Of a stretch of 64,000 nt of DNA, positions 37,723-50,820 are shown one piece after another. The stretch is taken from positions 656,001 to 720,000 of the forward strand of contig JAQFVV010000143.1 of the NCBI GenBank assembly GCA_028023455.1, read 5' to 3'. The position numbers were made by a program, and so were the translations under genes. Position 1 is the first letter of the stretch, and each line of letters begins with the position of its first letter. This stretch comes from Epiperipatus broadwayi. Taxonomy: Eukaryota > Onychophora > Udeonychophora > Euonychophora > Peripatidae. The notes under the pieces were generated by a model. The model was not told the DNA's origin. It made no database searches and saw only the letters and a program-made list of their open reading frames with translations.

Positions 37723-38614
37723 AATGAATAAAAGATCTGAATACTATTTAGGGAGTTATTGGAGAGAAAAAAAATCATTTAACACTGAATTAATGATCTT
37801 TGAGAATAGAGATGAAAACAAGAATGAAAATTTTAATTTATTTTTTTTGTTGAAGAATTATTTTATTTGATTGCACCATGTATTTTAATGGAAAATTTGT
37901 AGTCGTGCTGACATGACACAGCAAGGGAAAAAAGCAGATCAATGTTTCTTTCAGGTATTTGACAAATCTAATCAAGATAGTTTTAACTGCTTAAATCTAG
38001 AACGCCATATTGAATTTTTTTAAAAACTGATCTCAGAGACAATTTTCACAATAACTTCAGTTTTAATTTTGTTAGAGCAAAAAAAAATTACATTAATAGA
38101 AACTATAAAAACTAAGGAAAACAATAAGTCTAAGACAAATAGTGATAACCATTTAAAAAATAAGGGGGAAAAGAAATTTCAACATCCAGGGGAAAAAGAA
38201 ATTTCAACATCTGACATAATTATTACATTATTGTTTGTTCATAATTTTGAATTCATCATTAACTAAGTTTAAATTATATCTTCAGTGATAATTTCTTTGT
38301 ATAACTCACAAAATTATCTTTCAAAACATATATATGTCTTATCTGAGATAATCCATAGCTTCAGAATCTCCAAAAATATTCGCATAAGAATTCCTCATTT
38401 TTATCTTCTACCCCAAAAGTTACCAAATGTCAAAGGTGTCTATAAGAAAAAGATTCATCCTAATAAATGATACAAAACAAATCATTTCCAGAAGATAGAT
38501 ATGCATTTGTCATCATAGTTATTGGCTTCTTGTCTATCTAAAACTAGAAATTGTAGGCTACTGTCTGTATCACTGATAAACTGAGTTTCATCTCTTCATT
38601 TTATATTTTTTTGT
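37723..38614. other. AT-rich intron sequence
   Basis: Nothing recognised. Small open frames are short and compositionally biased. Confidence 0.4.
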
Positions 38615-38690
38615 GTACATCAGTGATGTTTATATTCTTTATGCACACCAGTGATATTTATATTCTTTATGCACACCAGTAATGCTATCT
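38615..38690. repeat. Short tandem repeat, ~30-bp unit
   Basis: CACCAGTGATATTTATATTC and variants occur about three times with a unit of about 30 bp (TTCTTTATGCACACCAGT shared). Confidence 0.75.
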
Positions 38691-38934
38691 TGTTATATTT
38701 ATTGTATCACATAGATATAATTTATTTGCATATAGTCCATTTGTTAGCTATAGACTTGAAAATAATGTGATGAAACATATAACAAAACTAGAGTGACTCC
38801 ACAGCATGAGTATCAAGGCATAGGCAAGAATCAAAATTTGATTATTTGCCTGCATATGCAATCTTTCTGTCCATTTGATTATTACTTTTGTAAATCATTA
38901 TTTGTAAATACAAACACTCCATATAAACAATAAT

Positions 38935-39260
38935 AATTAATAAATTATTAAACTTTTTGAGAATCATTATTTTTATAAATAAGTTTATTTTTATAAAATA
39001 AGTGGATTAGAATACAAAATTACCATTCATATGAATTCATATGAGCAGAAATAAATATAGAATTTATATACACACACACCAATATAAACCCCTATAAATC
39101 ATTTTTCAAATAATAAATTATTAAACCTTTTAAGAATCATTATTTTTATAAAATAAATTTATTTTTATAAAATAAGTGGATTAGAACACACAAAATTACC
39201 ATATATATGAATTCATATGAGCATAAATAAATAGAGAATTTATATAGACACACACCACTA
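38935..39260. repeat. Two-copy tandem duplication, ~174-bp period
   Basis: AATAAATTATTAAAC ... GAATCATTATTTTTATAAA ... AAGTGGATTAGAA ... GAATTCATATGAGCA occurs near 38938 and again near 39112, about 85-90 percent alike by eye. Non-coding. Confidence 0.8.
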
Positions 39261-42200
39261 CAAACTCAAATTAATAAAAATTAAATCATTTTTTCAAATA
39301 ATTAAAAAAAAAATTAAAATATTCAAAAAATTAAAATTGTATGCTTACGAGTCCGATATTCTGCTTATGTTTAGACTCCATTGAAGGCCTTGTTTGTGAA
39401 TCAGAGTATTTTTATTCTGATAATAGCATATTTTTAGACCGATAAGTGTTTTCTGTCTTTATCGCTTCATGGAAATTACAAAATTGATTAAAAAAAATTA
39501 AATGTGCCAGTTATGAAAAAAATTAATAAAAAATCCAAATTTCATCCGATGTTTGTGTTAAAGACATGTTTAGAAAGCTACATCAGAGATCTATCAAATG
39601 CCCATATTTCTGTTGATGTCATGCTTATAGTTTTTACTCAGTAAAAAAAACATTTTGACCAATTCTTGTCGAATAATTAAAACTTCTTATCAAATAATCA
39701 ATAAATCTCCCTTCTATGTTTATGGTCTTATCCATTTTTCAGTTATTGAAAAAATATTACTTAAAAGAAATTAGAAATTCATAAATTTCATTTGTGTTCC
39801 TACCTTCATAAATGATCTTTCAATCAAACATTTTTTCATCTTGTAGTCTTGATCAATCATATATTTGCTTTCTTTAAATTTATTACTGTTTTGTCTTTTT
39901 CATAACTATTATTTGATTTTTTTGTTAATTATATTTATTGATGTCTAAAATTCAGATATTAAAAAAAATTACATTGTAGGTATGTGATTATATGTATGTT
40001 AAACACATATCTATTACATACAGCTCACTATCAATTATAGTTTCAGATGTTCATGGGAAGTCTTGGAACCAAATAGCTGTGGAAATATTTATTGCTGAAA
40101 ATAATGAAAATTAACAAAATAGTACAATATGCTACAACAAATGTGAAATAAAGTTATTTCTAGGAGGTTATTGAGATAATCAAAGGGTTTTTTTAAATCC
40201 ATTGCCAATGAAAATTATTCTTTATTCAGAATAATGATTTTTTTTAGTTGTCTGACTACTCTGAAGATGAAAACTTTTATTCATCACAAATCAAGACTAA
40301 AATTCTAAGTAAATCAAAAGTTTATAATAACTGTAGAAACGAAAATTGACCATTGATAAGGTAAATGCGAGTGAAACTGGGGGTATAGAAGGAAAATATA
40401 CTTTAGGAAGAAAATGAATTCTGCTAAAGCTACTTTTCGAAATAAATTCATCCCATTTATTGATGCAACTATCAAGCAAAATCTATATATCCTTTCCTCC
40501 ATACTGAAGTGGTAAAATCTGTGGTATATATTTTGCTTCATTGCCTGATGACATTAGAAACCTTATAAGTAGGGTTTGAACCTATTTTATATATTTATTT
40601 GGACATCCAGGAATGTTAACCACACATATATACACACACTGCCTCCACCCTGTTTATTAAAGATGGTTATGTTTAACCAATTTCATTATTATCAATTGAT
40701 TTGTTCCTAAAACCTTAAATTCTCTTCATTACAAATAATTGTGTATATGTATTACAGACCCATAAATTAATACTGTTTATAAAGGATTAATGAAAGCTTA
40801 AGCAGTGTTAAAGAAAGTTCTAGAAGGTAATTATTTCAATCTAAAATGTTACAAGGCAAAAGAACATACATTAATTAATGTTAAAATGTCAATCTCATTT
40901 AACTATTTAAATAATTTTCAAATTAACGAAATCATACCTTATGGAAATTATCTGTTTATGTCTTTTGGTAGTACGAAAATCAAACTATAACAGCTAAACT
41001 CAAGCTACAAGCATGTCTGGTCGCCATAAGTAAAGAACTTTCTGGAAGGTTTGATATTTTCCAAATATTGCCAAATTTCAAGCATAGGGAGAGAGAGGGT
41101 TCCAGTCACATGCTGAGTGAGCCCATGACACTCTTCACCTGTCTTTTGACTTAGCTGGTACAAGAAAATGACCATTAAATAGAGGTAAAAGTTCACCTCT
41201 TCTGATCTTTGGATTGTCCTCATGCTGCCTTTCTGCTATGCCATTGCCGTTTGAAAACTGCCTTGCTTAAACTATGAAAAAATACCGGAAAGATGCTGAC
41301 CATGCTTTCCATGCCTAAATGTCATACATGTGTAATTCAAATGACCGCCATATTATCTGGAAGGTAATCACTGTTGCTGTTAAATGAACTCTTACTATTC
41401 TTCACTTTATTATAAAATTTGCTTAATCATGATGTAATTTTCTGTATATCTGATAACTGACTATAAACTCAGTTATCATATTTATGTTAAGTCTGAACGA
41501 TTCTCTCTCGGTAAATTTCTAAATCCTTTTACGTAAAACACTAGCACAGAATTACTGATCCTTAATCTTATCTTGTAAATTTCACACTCTAATTATACTT
41601 TCTATTTTATGCAGCAAATTTATTTAATCTTATTTTAAGTACATTTTTGAGTTGATTTTGATATGCTAATTACTCAATCCAGAAAACTTGTATCATTTTA
41701 GCCACCATCCTGATATGGGATGCTTAAATACTTAAATGTAAGATTTCTTACTAAACGAAAAGTTCACTTGATTGAATATCTAAAATATGTGTAATGGTGG
41801 CATATTTAACCGTCATATCATGGGATATTATAAACATATTTTCTCTCTACATTTTGTTTTAATAAATCAATTTTGATCAATTTATTTTAATAATTATTCA
41901 TTTGCTTATTGAGCGTTATAAATTGTTTCATAATATTTTGTCGTTCGAGTATACTTGGGCTTGTTAAATAGAATGAATATTTTCCCGCCTTTTGTTTTGA
42001 CTTTCTAATTTGCCATGGTGATATTGGACCTTTATGAATGGATTATCATCTTGTCATGGCATTACGCAAGATATTATTTCATTGGGATTTTAATTAATAT
42101 ATCGGTCATTTAAGATCTAAGCCATATTTAGCGTTGATCACTCATGATAGCATTGAAAACCTCATATTTTTGCTTTGTCATCCTCATTCTCTGGAAGTCC

Positions 42201-43376
42201 TGGACATTCTTCTTGTAGCTTGTCCCAGAATGAGGTTTGGTAGCACCGGCCTCAGGATAACATTAGATTGTTGAGGCTCTGCATGGGATAACATCAGCAA
42301 GCCCCAAACCATGATATCCTTGCCAATCATTTCTCCAAACACCGCTTTGTCATAAATACAAACAGATTCTCATAAATGATGAAGCCTCTCAATCCAAAAA
42401 TGGACTTGAATTCTATTTTAACGCTATCATTGTAGTCAGAAGTCCTCTTGATTATGTGTATGCCCATATTATCTATAAGTCATGATGCAGTGATCTTTGC
42501 AAACCATTCTCTTTATTTTAAATGTGTTAGAAATGTCATAGTAATGCTTATTTGAATTATCCACCTTCTCATTTGGACAGGCCTAAATGCATTCATGGAT
42601 GATGGAGTTATTAAACCAACAGTTAAGTAAATTAGAAAATGAATGCTAATTCCCATGATATAATTAGTAAATGTGATATTAATTAAAGTTTTCCTTAATA
42701 TATCACATTGCTTAATTGTTGTATCAAAATGTAAGCCTTCCTTCAGAGGTTATTTTATAATGCTTCCTTTATGTAACCAGAAACTAATGATCATGTCTGT
42801 TTGGTTTATCATAGCATTAACAACAATCTGTTAAATATCATTTATAGTTATTAGCATATTAAGCCACATTTCCATAAACATAAGTCATTTACTACTTATA
42901 TCTGGAAACTATCACTTTCATATGTCCTCACACTAGTGAATCTGTGTATATCTAATGTACCACAAATCATGTCACCTGTATATACAAATTATTAACCGTG
43001 TGAAATCTTTGCTGTGTTGATTTATGTAAATAACTTATTTATATTCATTAAATTGCTATATATTAATAATTAGCCATGCATTGGTGTCTCCTCATTTGAA
43101 TGCTGCTTGTTTAGTATTTTGATAGCAATACATTCAGAAGTTAAGTAATATTCATGCTGGGTTTGTACTCTGTTTTCGTTCAGTGTGGATGGATACTATA
43201 TTATGATTCATGCTTCCCTAATTATGCTAGTCATTTGCAATTTATTTAATCATAAAATTTCTGCACTTAATGTATCTGTTTGAGTCAGGATTTGATAGTC
43301 TTTAATTAAAATAATTACCTGTAGATCTCATGTCTCTCCGCTGTGTCTACGGGACTGGAATAAATAAAATTCATGT
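39261..43376. other. AT-rich intron sequence
   Basis: No exon or known repeat recognised. The part at 42160-42600 is slightly richer in GC and contains broken frames on the - strand that I could not assign. Confidence 0.4.
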
Positions 43377-43541
43377 TATCATCAGAAGTGTTGTTCATGT
43401 TATGGTTTTAGAGACGGGCAAATAGGGCAGGGTCCATGATTGCTCCTGACCTGTTTATTTTGGGCATGAGTGGATTTAGGGTACTTTTGCCTAGATTCTA
43501 AACCTTGTTAGATGAACATACAATTCTGACTGGTACAATAC
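43377..43541 (+). repeat. 3' end of the long LTR family
   Basis: GGCAAATAGGGCAG, TACTTTTGCCTAGAT and GTTAGATGAACA lie in the same order as in the right LTR at 31735-31865, and both end ...GGTACA. Sequence after 43541 diverges, which marks the LTR 3' boundary. Only about 165 bp are clearly related, so it is a truncated or decayed solo LTR. Confidence 0.75.
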
Positions 43542-44144
43542 ATCAACAAAAAATATAGTCTCAGGAACCTCTTTGCACCTGGAAGCTATTTAAGTTTTTG
43601 CAAACTATGTCTTAACACTAGCACTTCAAATAAAAGAATAAAACTAATTATTTTCATATTATGTTCGAATCACTGATTATAAATGATCAGTAAATAAGAG
43701 ACAAAATAGCCATAAAAAGTTAGAATAGACAGAACAGGAAATGACAATGGCAACTAATTTATTCTCTTCTCTGAACAATTTGCATAAAAAAACTAGTATC
43801 ATTTAAATAAAGTGGTGTCTTGCCTATCAAAGGTTATCTTTACTGTTTTTCATACAATCCATATATTGTTGATTCAAAGACAAACTAAAAGAATTTGAGA
43901 AGTGACTTAAAAAAATGATGTAATTATTAGGATGAGTAGATGTATATAAATATGTATATGAGTGTGCATTTATTTTTTGTGTCAATTATGTTATTGTTAA
44001 CAGTTTATATTAATAATCTAAATTATCATTAGAATTATAAACTAATGCAAGATTATAATGCATTATATTTTCCTTTAATAATTTATTGTTATATGTAAAA
44101 TATTTACATATTAACAAAATAAAGATATATTGGTTTATTTTTAG

Positions 44145-44205
44145 TGTTCACCAGGATCTGTCTTAAGTGATATGAATCCTTATGGTAGCAGAACACCAGA
44201 ACAAG
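44145..44205 (+). CDS. CBR1: Carbonyl reductase (CBR1-like), exon after active site
   Basis: Acceptor TTTTTAG ends at 44144; donor GTAATA begins at 44206. The exon starts in phase with the in-frame end at 23541 and encodes C-S-P-G-S-V-L-S-D-M-N-P-Y-G-S-R-T-P-E-Q plus one base. In the family this is the C-C-P-G-W-V-x-T-D-M segment that follows the nucleotide-binding fold and ends at the conserved S-P-E-E-G, so the split codon should be Gly. The Trp of the usual P-G-W is Ser here, as in some invertebrate relatives or as a local change. The remaining ~30 C-terminal residues were not found in the window with confidence. The gap from 23541 is a 20.6-kb intron filled with transposons. Confidence 0.87.
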
Positions 44206-47200
44206 GTAATAACTTTATTCAAACAAATGTACTTTGTGTCACTGTTTAAAAATTTTCTACAAAATTTATTTTTATTACAAGTGTGTGTGTTTTTCTTATT
44301 ATATATATTGTATCGCTTATGAAAAAGTGCTCCATGTGAAATTTTTGTCTAAAAATTATTAAAATAAAATTCTCATAAATAATGTGAAGGTTTCAGTTTG
44401 AGAGATTGTTGTTTATAAAGTTCAGAGTTTTTTTTTTTTAATAAATAAATACAGTTTGCTAAAAGAAAGTAATCTATAAAAATTTAAGGAGTGGAAGGGA
44501 GAGAAAAATGAACTTAGAAAATTTAAAAAATAATTAAGAGTTAAAAGTATAACAGATTAAAATATAAAAATTAAAGATACTCTCTTTTATTTGATTTAAA
44601 GAAAAAAAGTAATCTTTAAATCTAAATAATGAGATGATTTTAAATATATACATGCGTAAATAGTGAATGATTGTAAACATAAGGAATAGTAAAATAAACA
44701 TGTGTTGATAAAATAAATGTGTGCAGGTTAAAAATATTAAAAAATATAAGTGGAAATTCCCTCAAATATTGCAAATGCACAGAAGTTATATAAAAACAGA
44801 ATTACCAATGGCTACTAATTAAAAAATCCACAAACAGAATTAGCAATGGCTACCAACTGAAAACAGGATTAAAATCTTATCAAAAGAATGTAATCAAAAA
44901 CAGTGGATGAATTTTAACAACAGATATAGCTGGCAGATATAAAAACTAATTAACAAAGTGATAACAGATCATCATATAAATAGAGTTATCAATCAGTCAG
45001 TCAAAGAGAGTCAATCATTTATTTAATCAGTTCAGTTTTCAATAAGTTTCTCCACATATCCAGAGTCAGTGTTTTTCTAACAATGCAGTGTTAACAGCCA
45101 TCAGAAGCATACAGCCATACTCCAGTCTTAGTTCAATGGAAGATCAGAAATTCGCCCAATAAAAGTGATGCCTGCCTAATAATTTGAAAACTGCTAAAGA
45201 TATCTAACCATCTTAAATAATAGTACTATGGATAGCAATGATAGGAACCTCCACAAAACCTCAAATCCAACCAATTGGAAAACTCACCTGAAGCAGTAAA
45301 CAGAAGAATTTAACATCCAAAATTCTATAGGTAATGAATAACTTACTTATTCCATTTCTGATATAAGGTAACCATTGCAATAATTTGAAGCGTCCAGAAT
45401 CAGTAAAACAAATAAACTCTATAACATGCATAAACAAACTATTGATGTGTGTTTTAAATGTTTTGTGTTTATTTAATACTCATATTATATTATATTGTGT
45501 GATTTATTAAGAGTGTGTGTAGTTATATATAAAAATCATTGTTTAAGTTAATTAAGAATTTATAGTAGTAGTTTCTAAATTATAATAGTAAACATTGAAT
45601 GCTTGTAATTATTTTAATGCTGAATTATATTACTATTGTATATCTTATTATATTATGTGTATGCCTGAGGTTATTATAAATCATTGTCTAATTTAATTAA
45701 GATTTTATAAATGTAGTTTAAAATTTACAATAATAAATATTTAGTTAAAATAAATTATCTTTAAGCTTAATATTTGTCAGTCAATTCTTTTACCACTAAA
45801 TAAAGTAACAGTATATTCTAATATCCTTTTGATTGAGCTAGTTGGGATTTCTTAGGCACTGAAATAGTTTGCCATCATTCAAAGCACATTAGTTCTAGTA
45901 GCTAACTGGCGCCTGGGGTTTACTCTGAAACAAAAAAGTGCTTTGAATGATAGGTGTTGAATTTTATAGCCGAGAAGGTCTGTGCCCTTGAAACATAGTC
46001 ATAGTTATATATCTGATATATATAGCTCTGACTTGGTCACAGGTATCCTCTGGATATTATTCTTCTCTGCCTAAGGGACTGGTGTGGAGCAATACTTAAA
46101 TTGCATTGGTATAGATCGAATATATAAGTTTATAATATTATATTTTATATATAAGAATAAGTTTTACAATATTGTTTCACAAGTTTTTATTTAAAGAGAC
46201 AAAGTTCATGTTAGATTTTCTTGTTACTAAATTGATCAATTCACCCCACCCGGTTCAATATATATATATTAACAATATCACAGTTATAAAAAAAAACCAA
46301 GGAAAATCATATTAATATATTATAAAGGATGAGTCATGCTAATAATTATCAGGTATTTCTTGAACAGCCATACTCATACTTAGATTGAAAGTATTAATAG
46401 AAATTGCAACAATCACACTTCACACCAGATTGATCATTTGTTTATCCCTTTTGTAACTATTAAAGATTAATATTCTTTATTAGTAACACTTAAACTATAC
46501 TGGCCAAACTGTACTTTGTCACAAATGAAAACAATTATAATAAGGCAAAAAGCCAATTACTTAAAGCTTTAATAGGTTTATAAATGTAGATGATGACAAT
46601 CAAGAATTGATTGTTATCATCAGAATTACATTAGATGCTAATATCAGAAGATGTGGTAAAACTTGTTTTTAATCAGTTTTCCCCACAGACCAGAGGAGAT
46701 GAAACACTTATTAAAGGATTATAATAATCATTAGCAGTTCATTAAATATATAAAGGAGGCAGTATATATATAATATTAGTTTATTATTTGGTATTTATTT
46801 TAATAAAATAAAATATATTGCTTGCTCAAATTGTAGGTAATGTCTGACTAATATCCATGATGTTATATTAGGTCTCACTTCAATTGAAGGTAAGATTTTA
46901 TATCAACATTCATTTTGTGCATTTTTGAATAGAATCCTTTGTTCCTGTTTTTTGAAAAGAGTAATGCATCGGATGACATGTGGATTGAGATAGTAGTTCT
47001 TGGGAGTGATGGTATCATTCATAAATGTTTTCCTATACCCACATTATTGTATTGTCAATGGAAGGTTCTTCTTAGACATCAATGACATATATGGAAGAGT
47101 ATTATTTCATTAATTTCAGATGGGGAAGGGTGGATGGAGAAAGACCAAGAACAAAGAATTAAAGATAACTTAAGCGGTAACTTGCTAAACTAGTTTATAA

Positions 47201-49079
47201 ATTACAAATGTATCCACACTAACTATCTCTGCAACTTTGCTCATGTTAGTATAAAATTACCAAATTTTTAAAAACAATTAAAGACCATAAAACAAAACTC
47301 CATAGCCCAACAAACAAACTTTCAAATTTATATAGAAGAGAATAAACGATTAACATGAGTTATTAACAATATGTTAAAAATAACTAGTGTAATGCATTTT
47401 TATAAACAATTTTGTATGTCAAATAAAATAGCATTAATTTGTATAGTTTAAATTTTAAGATTCTTTATGAAATAGATAAATTAAATAAATTTTGTTTGTA
47501 CTATATATTTCATTTCTCACTTATAAGTGGAGCACAAACAAAATATTAGTATGTTAAAATGCCATGGCCATTTTAAAAACTTAGTTTATCATGCAAAAAA
47601 TGTATTTAAACTGAATCATAAAAATTAGTCAAATTCGTAAATGACAATTTTTATTTTTTGTTTTTCTCTTGGTGGTGACATGCTTGTGTAAAAATTACTA
47701 TTGTAACACATTTTTATATTAGTACTTACCAATGTTTCTAAAACAATTAACTATCATTTAAAGAAATCAAGAAAGCATGCAAGATTCATCAAGATTATTG
47801 CAATATATGTTCCTGCAACTTATAAATTTATGTAATATTTACATGAAAATGACTACAATTTTGATGCATTTTTATATTGAAAATAATAATATGTGAATTA
47901 TCAACAGCAGAACTGTAAAAAATATAACTTTTTGTGATCAGTTATACTATTAAATTTGATCAACATTAAGGATTTCACTTTAAATATATTTCTCACACAG
48001 TAAACTAATTTTTAAAATGGATATGAAATTTTAACATTGTGGTATTCTTTTCACACTCTGCTTGCAAGTGAAAAATTAAATATGTGGTCCAAATGAAATT
48101 TAATTATTTTGAAATATGTTTATGCAATAAAATTTTACCTCAGATTAGCAAAAACTATAATCCTCTCTATTTTTCTAGTATATATTTCATTATGCCACAA
48201 TATTTTCCAACATCTGTAATCTTTTAATCCATGCTGTTCTCATTTTATGTTTTTATATAGCAAATAATAGTACATAAGTTACCAACAGCAATATTGAAAA
48301 AAATATAACTTTTTAAGCTACTGAATTTGATCAACTTTTAGAATTTCACTTTAAATACATGTTATAAATAAAATTTAATTAATTTAAAATTTATTTACAA
48401 AATCAAATTTTAAATTGCTTTACTAAATAATTCTCTCCATTTCTTTAATATGTATTTCAATATGCAGGCCACAATATTTTTCAACAGCTGTGATGTGATG
48501 TACTGTAGCTTCTTCTTAAACAAAGTCAAGAATCTCTCAGCAATTATACCAAGAGAAACCTATTAGCTACTTAATTTTACATTCCCCAGTCTAAGTTTTC
48601 CCATATTCTGCTCCATCCCATTTCCACAACATAATCTTTGTCAATTCTATAGTTGTAATTTTTTAACCAGTGCTGCTCTCTTTTTGCATTTTTATGATAT
48701 CATCAGAAAAGATTATGATTCCAACACATTTTTATATTGCAAATTATCAAATTTTTATAAAATAAGCAAAAATCCATAGCTTATGTAATTCTTCAATAAA
48801 AAAGAAAGAAAATTGAGCAAGATTCATCAAGATTGGTGCAATATTTATTGCATTTTTAAGTAATAACACAACAAATGTTCACTTATATATATATAATAAA
48901 TAATAGGAGATGCTGATCCTTTGAAAAAGTTTGTTTATTGAACATCCTATATTGCTGACTTTTAACATCTGCAGGAAATGTTTTCTATTTGAAAGAGATT
49001 ACTTTCTGTTGTTGTTGTTTTTTTTTGTATTTTATCCTCATCCATGAAACAATCAATATTGCACTTCTTTAAATTGTCT
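44206..49079. other. Intron or downstream AT-rich sequence
   Basis: No further certain exon. A second TATA-like LTR remnant (ATATAAATAGAG then CAATCAGTCAGTC) is at about 44975-45005. CATCATTCAAAGCAC at about 45873 is repeated in reverse complement near 45941, a small inverted pair. A phase-compatible 18-nt microexon candidate is discussed in the findings. Confidence 0.4.
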
Positions 49080-49300
49080 TTGATATAATTTTTATAATAT
49101 AAATGTTTTTATATTGATTAATAATCATATATGTATTTGTCTTATATCTTCTTCTGTACTTTTTTTTGCATTCCTTCATATATATATATATTACTTTTTA
49201 TAATTCTCCTTATATACACTAATGCAAATTTTTTATATAATTCCTTGCTCTGATGAAGACTGCAGGACAGTCAAAACTATTAGGAAATTAAAGGAATTGT
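49080..49300 (+). repeat. Hammerhead-like repeat related to 52520-52760
   Basis: Its T-rich stretch with TACTTTTTTTTGCATT, TATATTACTTTTTATAATT and CACTAATGCAA corresponds in order to sequence at 52510-52595. Then CTGATGA (49250-49256), one A, a stem GACTG/CAGTC (49258-49272) and AAAAC follow: a hammerhead-like core with G12 changed to A. Non-coding. Confidence 0.6.
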
Positions 49301-50286
49301 ATAAAAATATGTATTAGAGTATATATACAGAGATTTATAAAAAGTAATATACTTTATGTATTTATTGAAAAGTGATTGTTGTGAATAAATGCTTTCTAAA
49401 AATATATATACATTTAAAGTTAATTTGCATATCTGATTATTATATTTACATAAGTTTTTCATTCCTGATATTCCAGATTGTGATTATTTTCAATACTGAG
49501 GCATGACATTCTGAAACTAAAAGATACACTGATATGAAGAAATATGCAAAGATATAAATGAAAGTATCAAGCGCAGCTTAATCTCCCAAGTTAAATTAAT
49601 CTATGGGTACAATACATATAGGATGGATTTTTTCCCCCAGTTACTAATTAAATGCATAGCTGTAATTTTATTATATATATGGTAGATTCTTTTTTTATTG
49701 GTAGTAAAGTTTTTAATATATAATTTAAGGAAAATCAATTTATTTCAGCAAATGAATATATCATAAATTATATATTTTATTATTATGCATTGTTAAATTG
49801 ACTGGTTGTTTTATATATAAAAAGGCTGAACCATGCTTTTTTCAGAACCCCCCCTCCCTGTTAACATTTCATTCTATTATTGCATTTGATGCAGTTATTT
49901 AATTAGATTGAATGGTAAATCTAAGATATAATGATTATTATCAAAATAGTGAACCACCTAAATCAGTTATTCTGTTTAATGCTCTCATTTTGTTTTCCAA
50001 ATTATCTAGATGGTGCTACTTTTTAGCATCTAAAAGGACTGATGTCACTTCACTTTAACCCTGTAATTCCCTAATTTCTATAATCAAACCTAAAACTCTG
50101 GCTGCAGTATGAGAGTTTGGATTTGGATAGTTGTTAACATGTGATGACATATTTATATAATAATAAATGTCTCGCTTGAGATAGAATACAGAATAACATG
50201 AGAGCAAAGAATGATGCTGATTTGGACTCATATTAAAGTTTAACAGTAATTAAAAACATGAGAAAAACAATAATGTAAAAATCCCA
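49301..50286. other. AT-rich non-coding sequence
   Basis: Nothing recognised. Confidence 0.4.
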
Positions 50287-50820
50287 TAATTATCAATAAA
50301 GCAAGTCATATATAACATGACATTGCTTTTATAAGCTTGTATTTACAAAAATGAAATACAGAGAGCATGTCAATAGCTCAAACAAGCTCTTAATTGATAA
50401 GTGTATTTCATTTTTGTAAATACAATCTTATAAAAGCAATGTCATGTTATATATGATTTGCTTTATTGATAATTATAATTTATCTTTATGGCTTTGGCTA
50501 TGCTGAAGTTATTAGTATATGGTATGAATTTGGTTCAGTCTGATATAGATATTTAAGTTAGATAGCTGGAGTAAAAGACATTTTCAAGTCTGAAAACTTC
50601 AAAATTTTTACTTAAATATTATGTATAAAATAAGTGCTGGGTTTTGAGTTGATATTTTAGATCTATTGTCTGAATACTCTAGTTCCTCACTGAGGTGAGC
50701 CATAAACTCGAAACCAATTGGTATGGGGATAAGAGTATTTCGGATAGAGATTTTACATATTTTCTCTTACCGCACTTATCAATTAAGAGCTTGTTTAAGC
50801 TATTGGTACGCTCTCTGTAA
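50287..50820. mobile_element. Palindromic element carrying a hammerhead
   Basis: Arms of about 74 bp, 50287-50361 and 50405-50478, are almost perfect reverse complements (ATAATTATCAATAAAGCAA ... TTTATTGATAATTAT). The centre, GAGAGCATG...CTCTTAATTGATAAG (50358-50402), recurs in reverse complement at 50766-50815. Between these lies the hammerhead at 50672-50741. Sequence after the ribozyme (GATAGAGATTTTACAT) is similar to the same position in the 14.2-kb unit (GATAGGGATTTTATGC), so the two families share ancestry. No protein is encoded. Confidence 0.7.
50672..50741 (+). ncRNA. Type I hammerhead ribozyme-like motif
   Basis: Core CTGAGGT (50690-50696) differs from CTGANGA only at the last base. 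Stem II GAG/CTC (50697-50699 with 50707-50709) encloses CCATAAA and is followed at once by GAAA (50710-50713). Stem III is ACC/GGT with loop AATT, and predicted cleavage follows A50723 (GTA). Stem I pairs TCCTCA (50684-50689) with TGGGGA (50724-50729), then after a small internal loop AATACTCT (50673-50680) with AGAGTATT (50732-50739). The pairing over all three stems is unlikely by chance. The changed core base may reduce or abolish cleavage. Confidence 0.7.

Noticed and set aside
40540-40580. CTGATGACATTAGAAACC as a hammerhead core
   Set aside because: No stem II can form between the CTGATGA box and GAAAC, and stem I does not pair.
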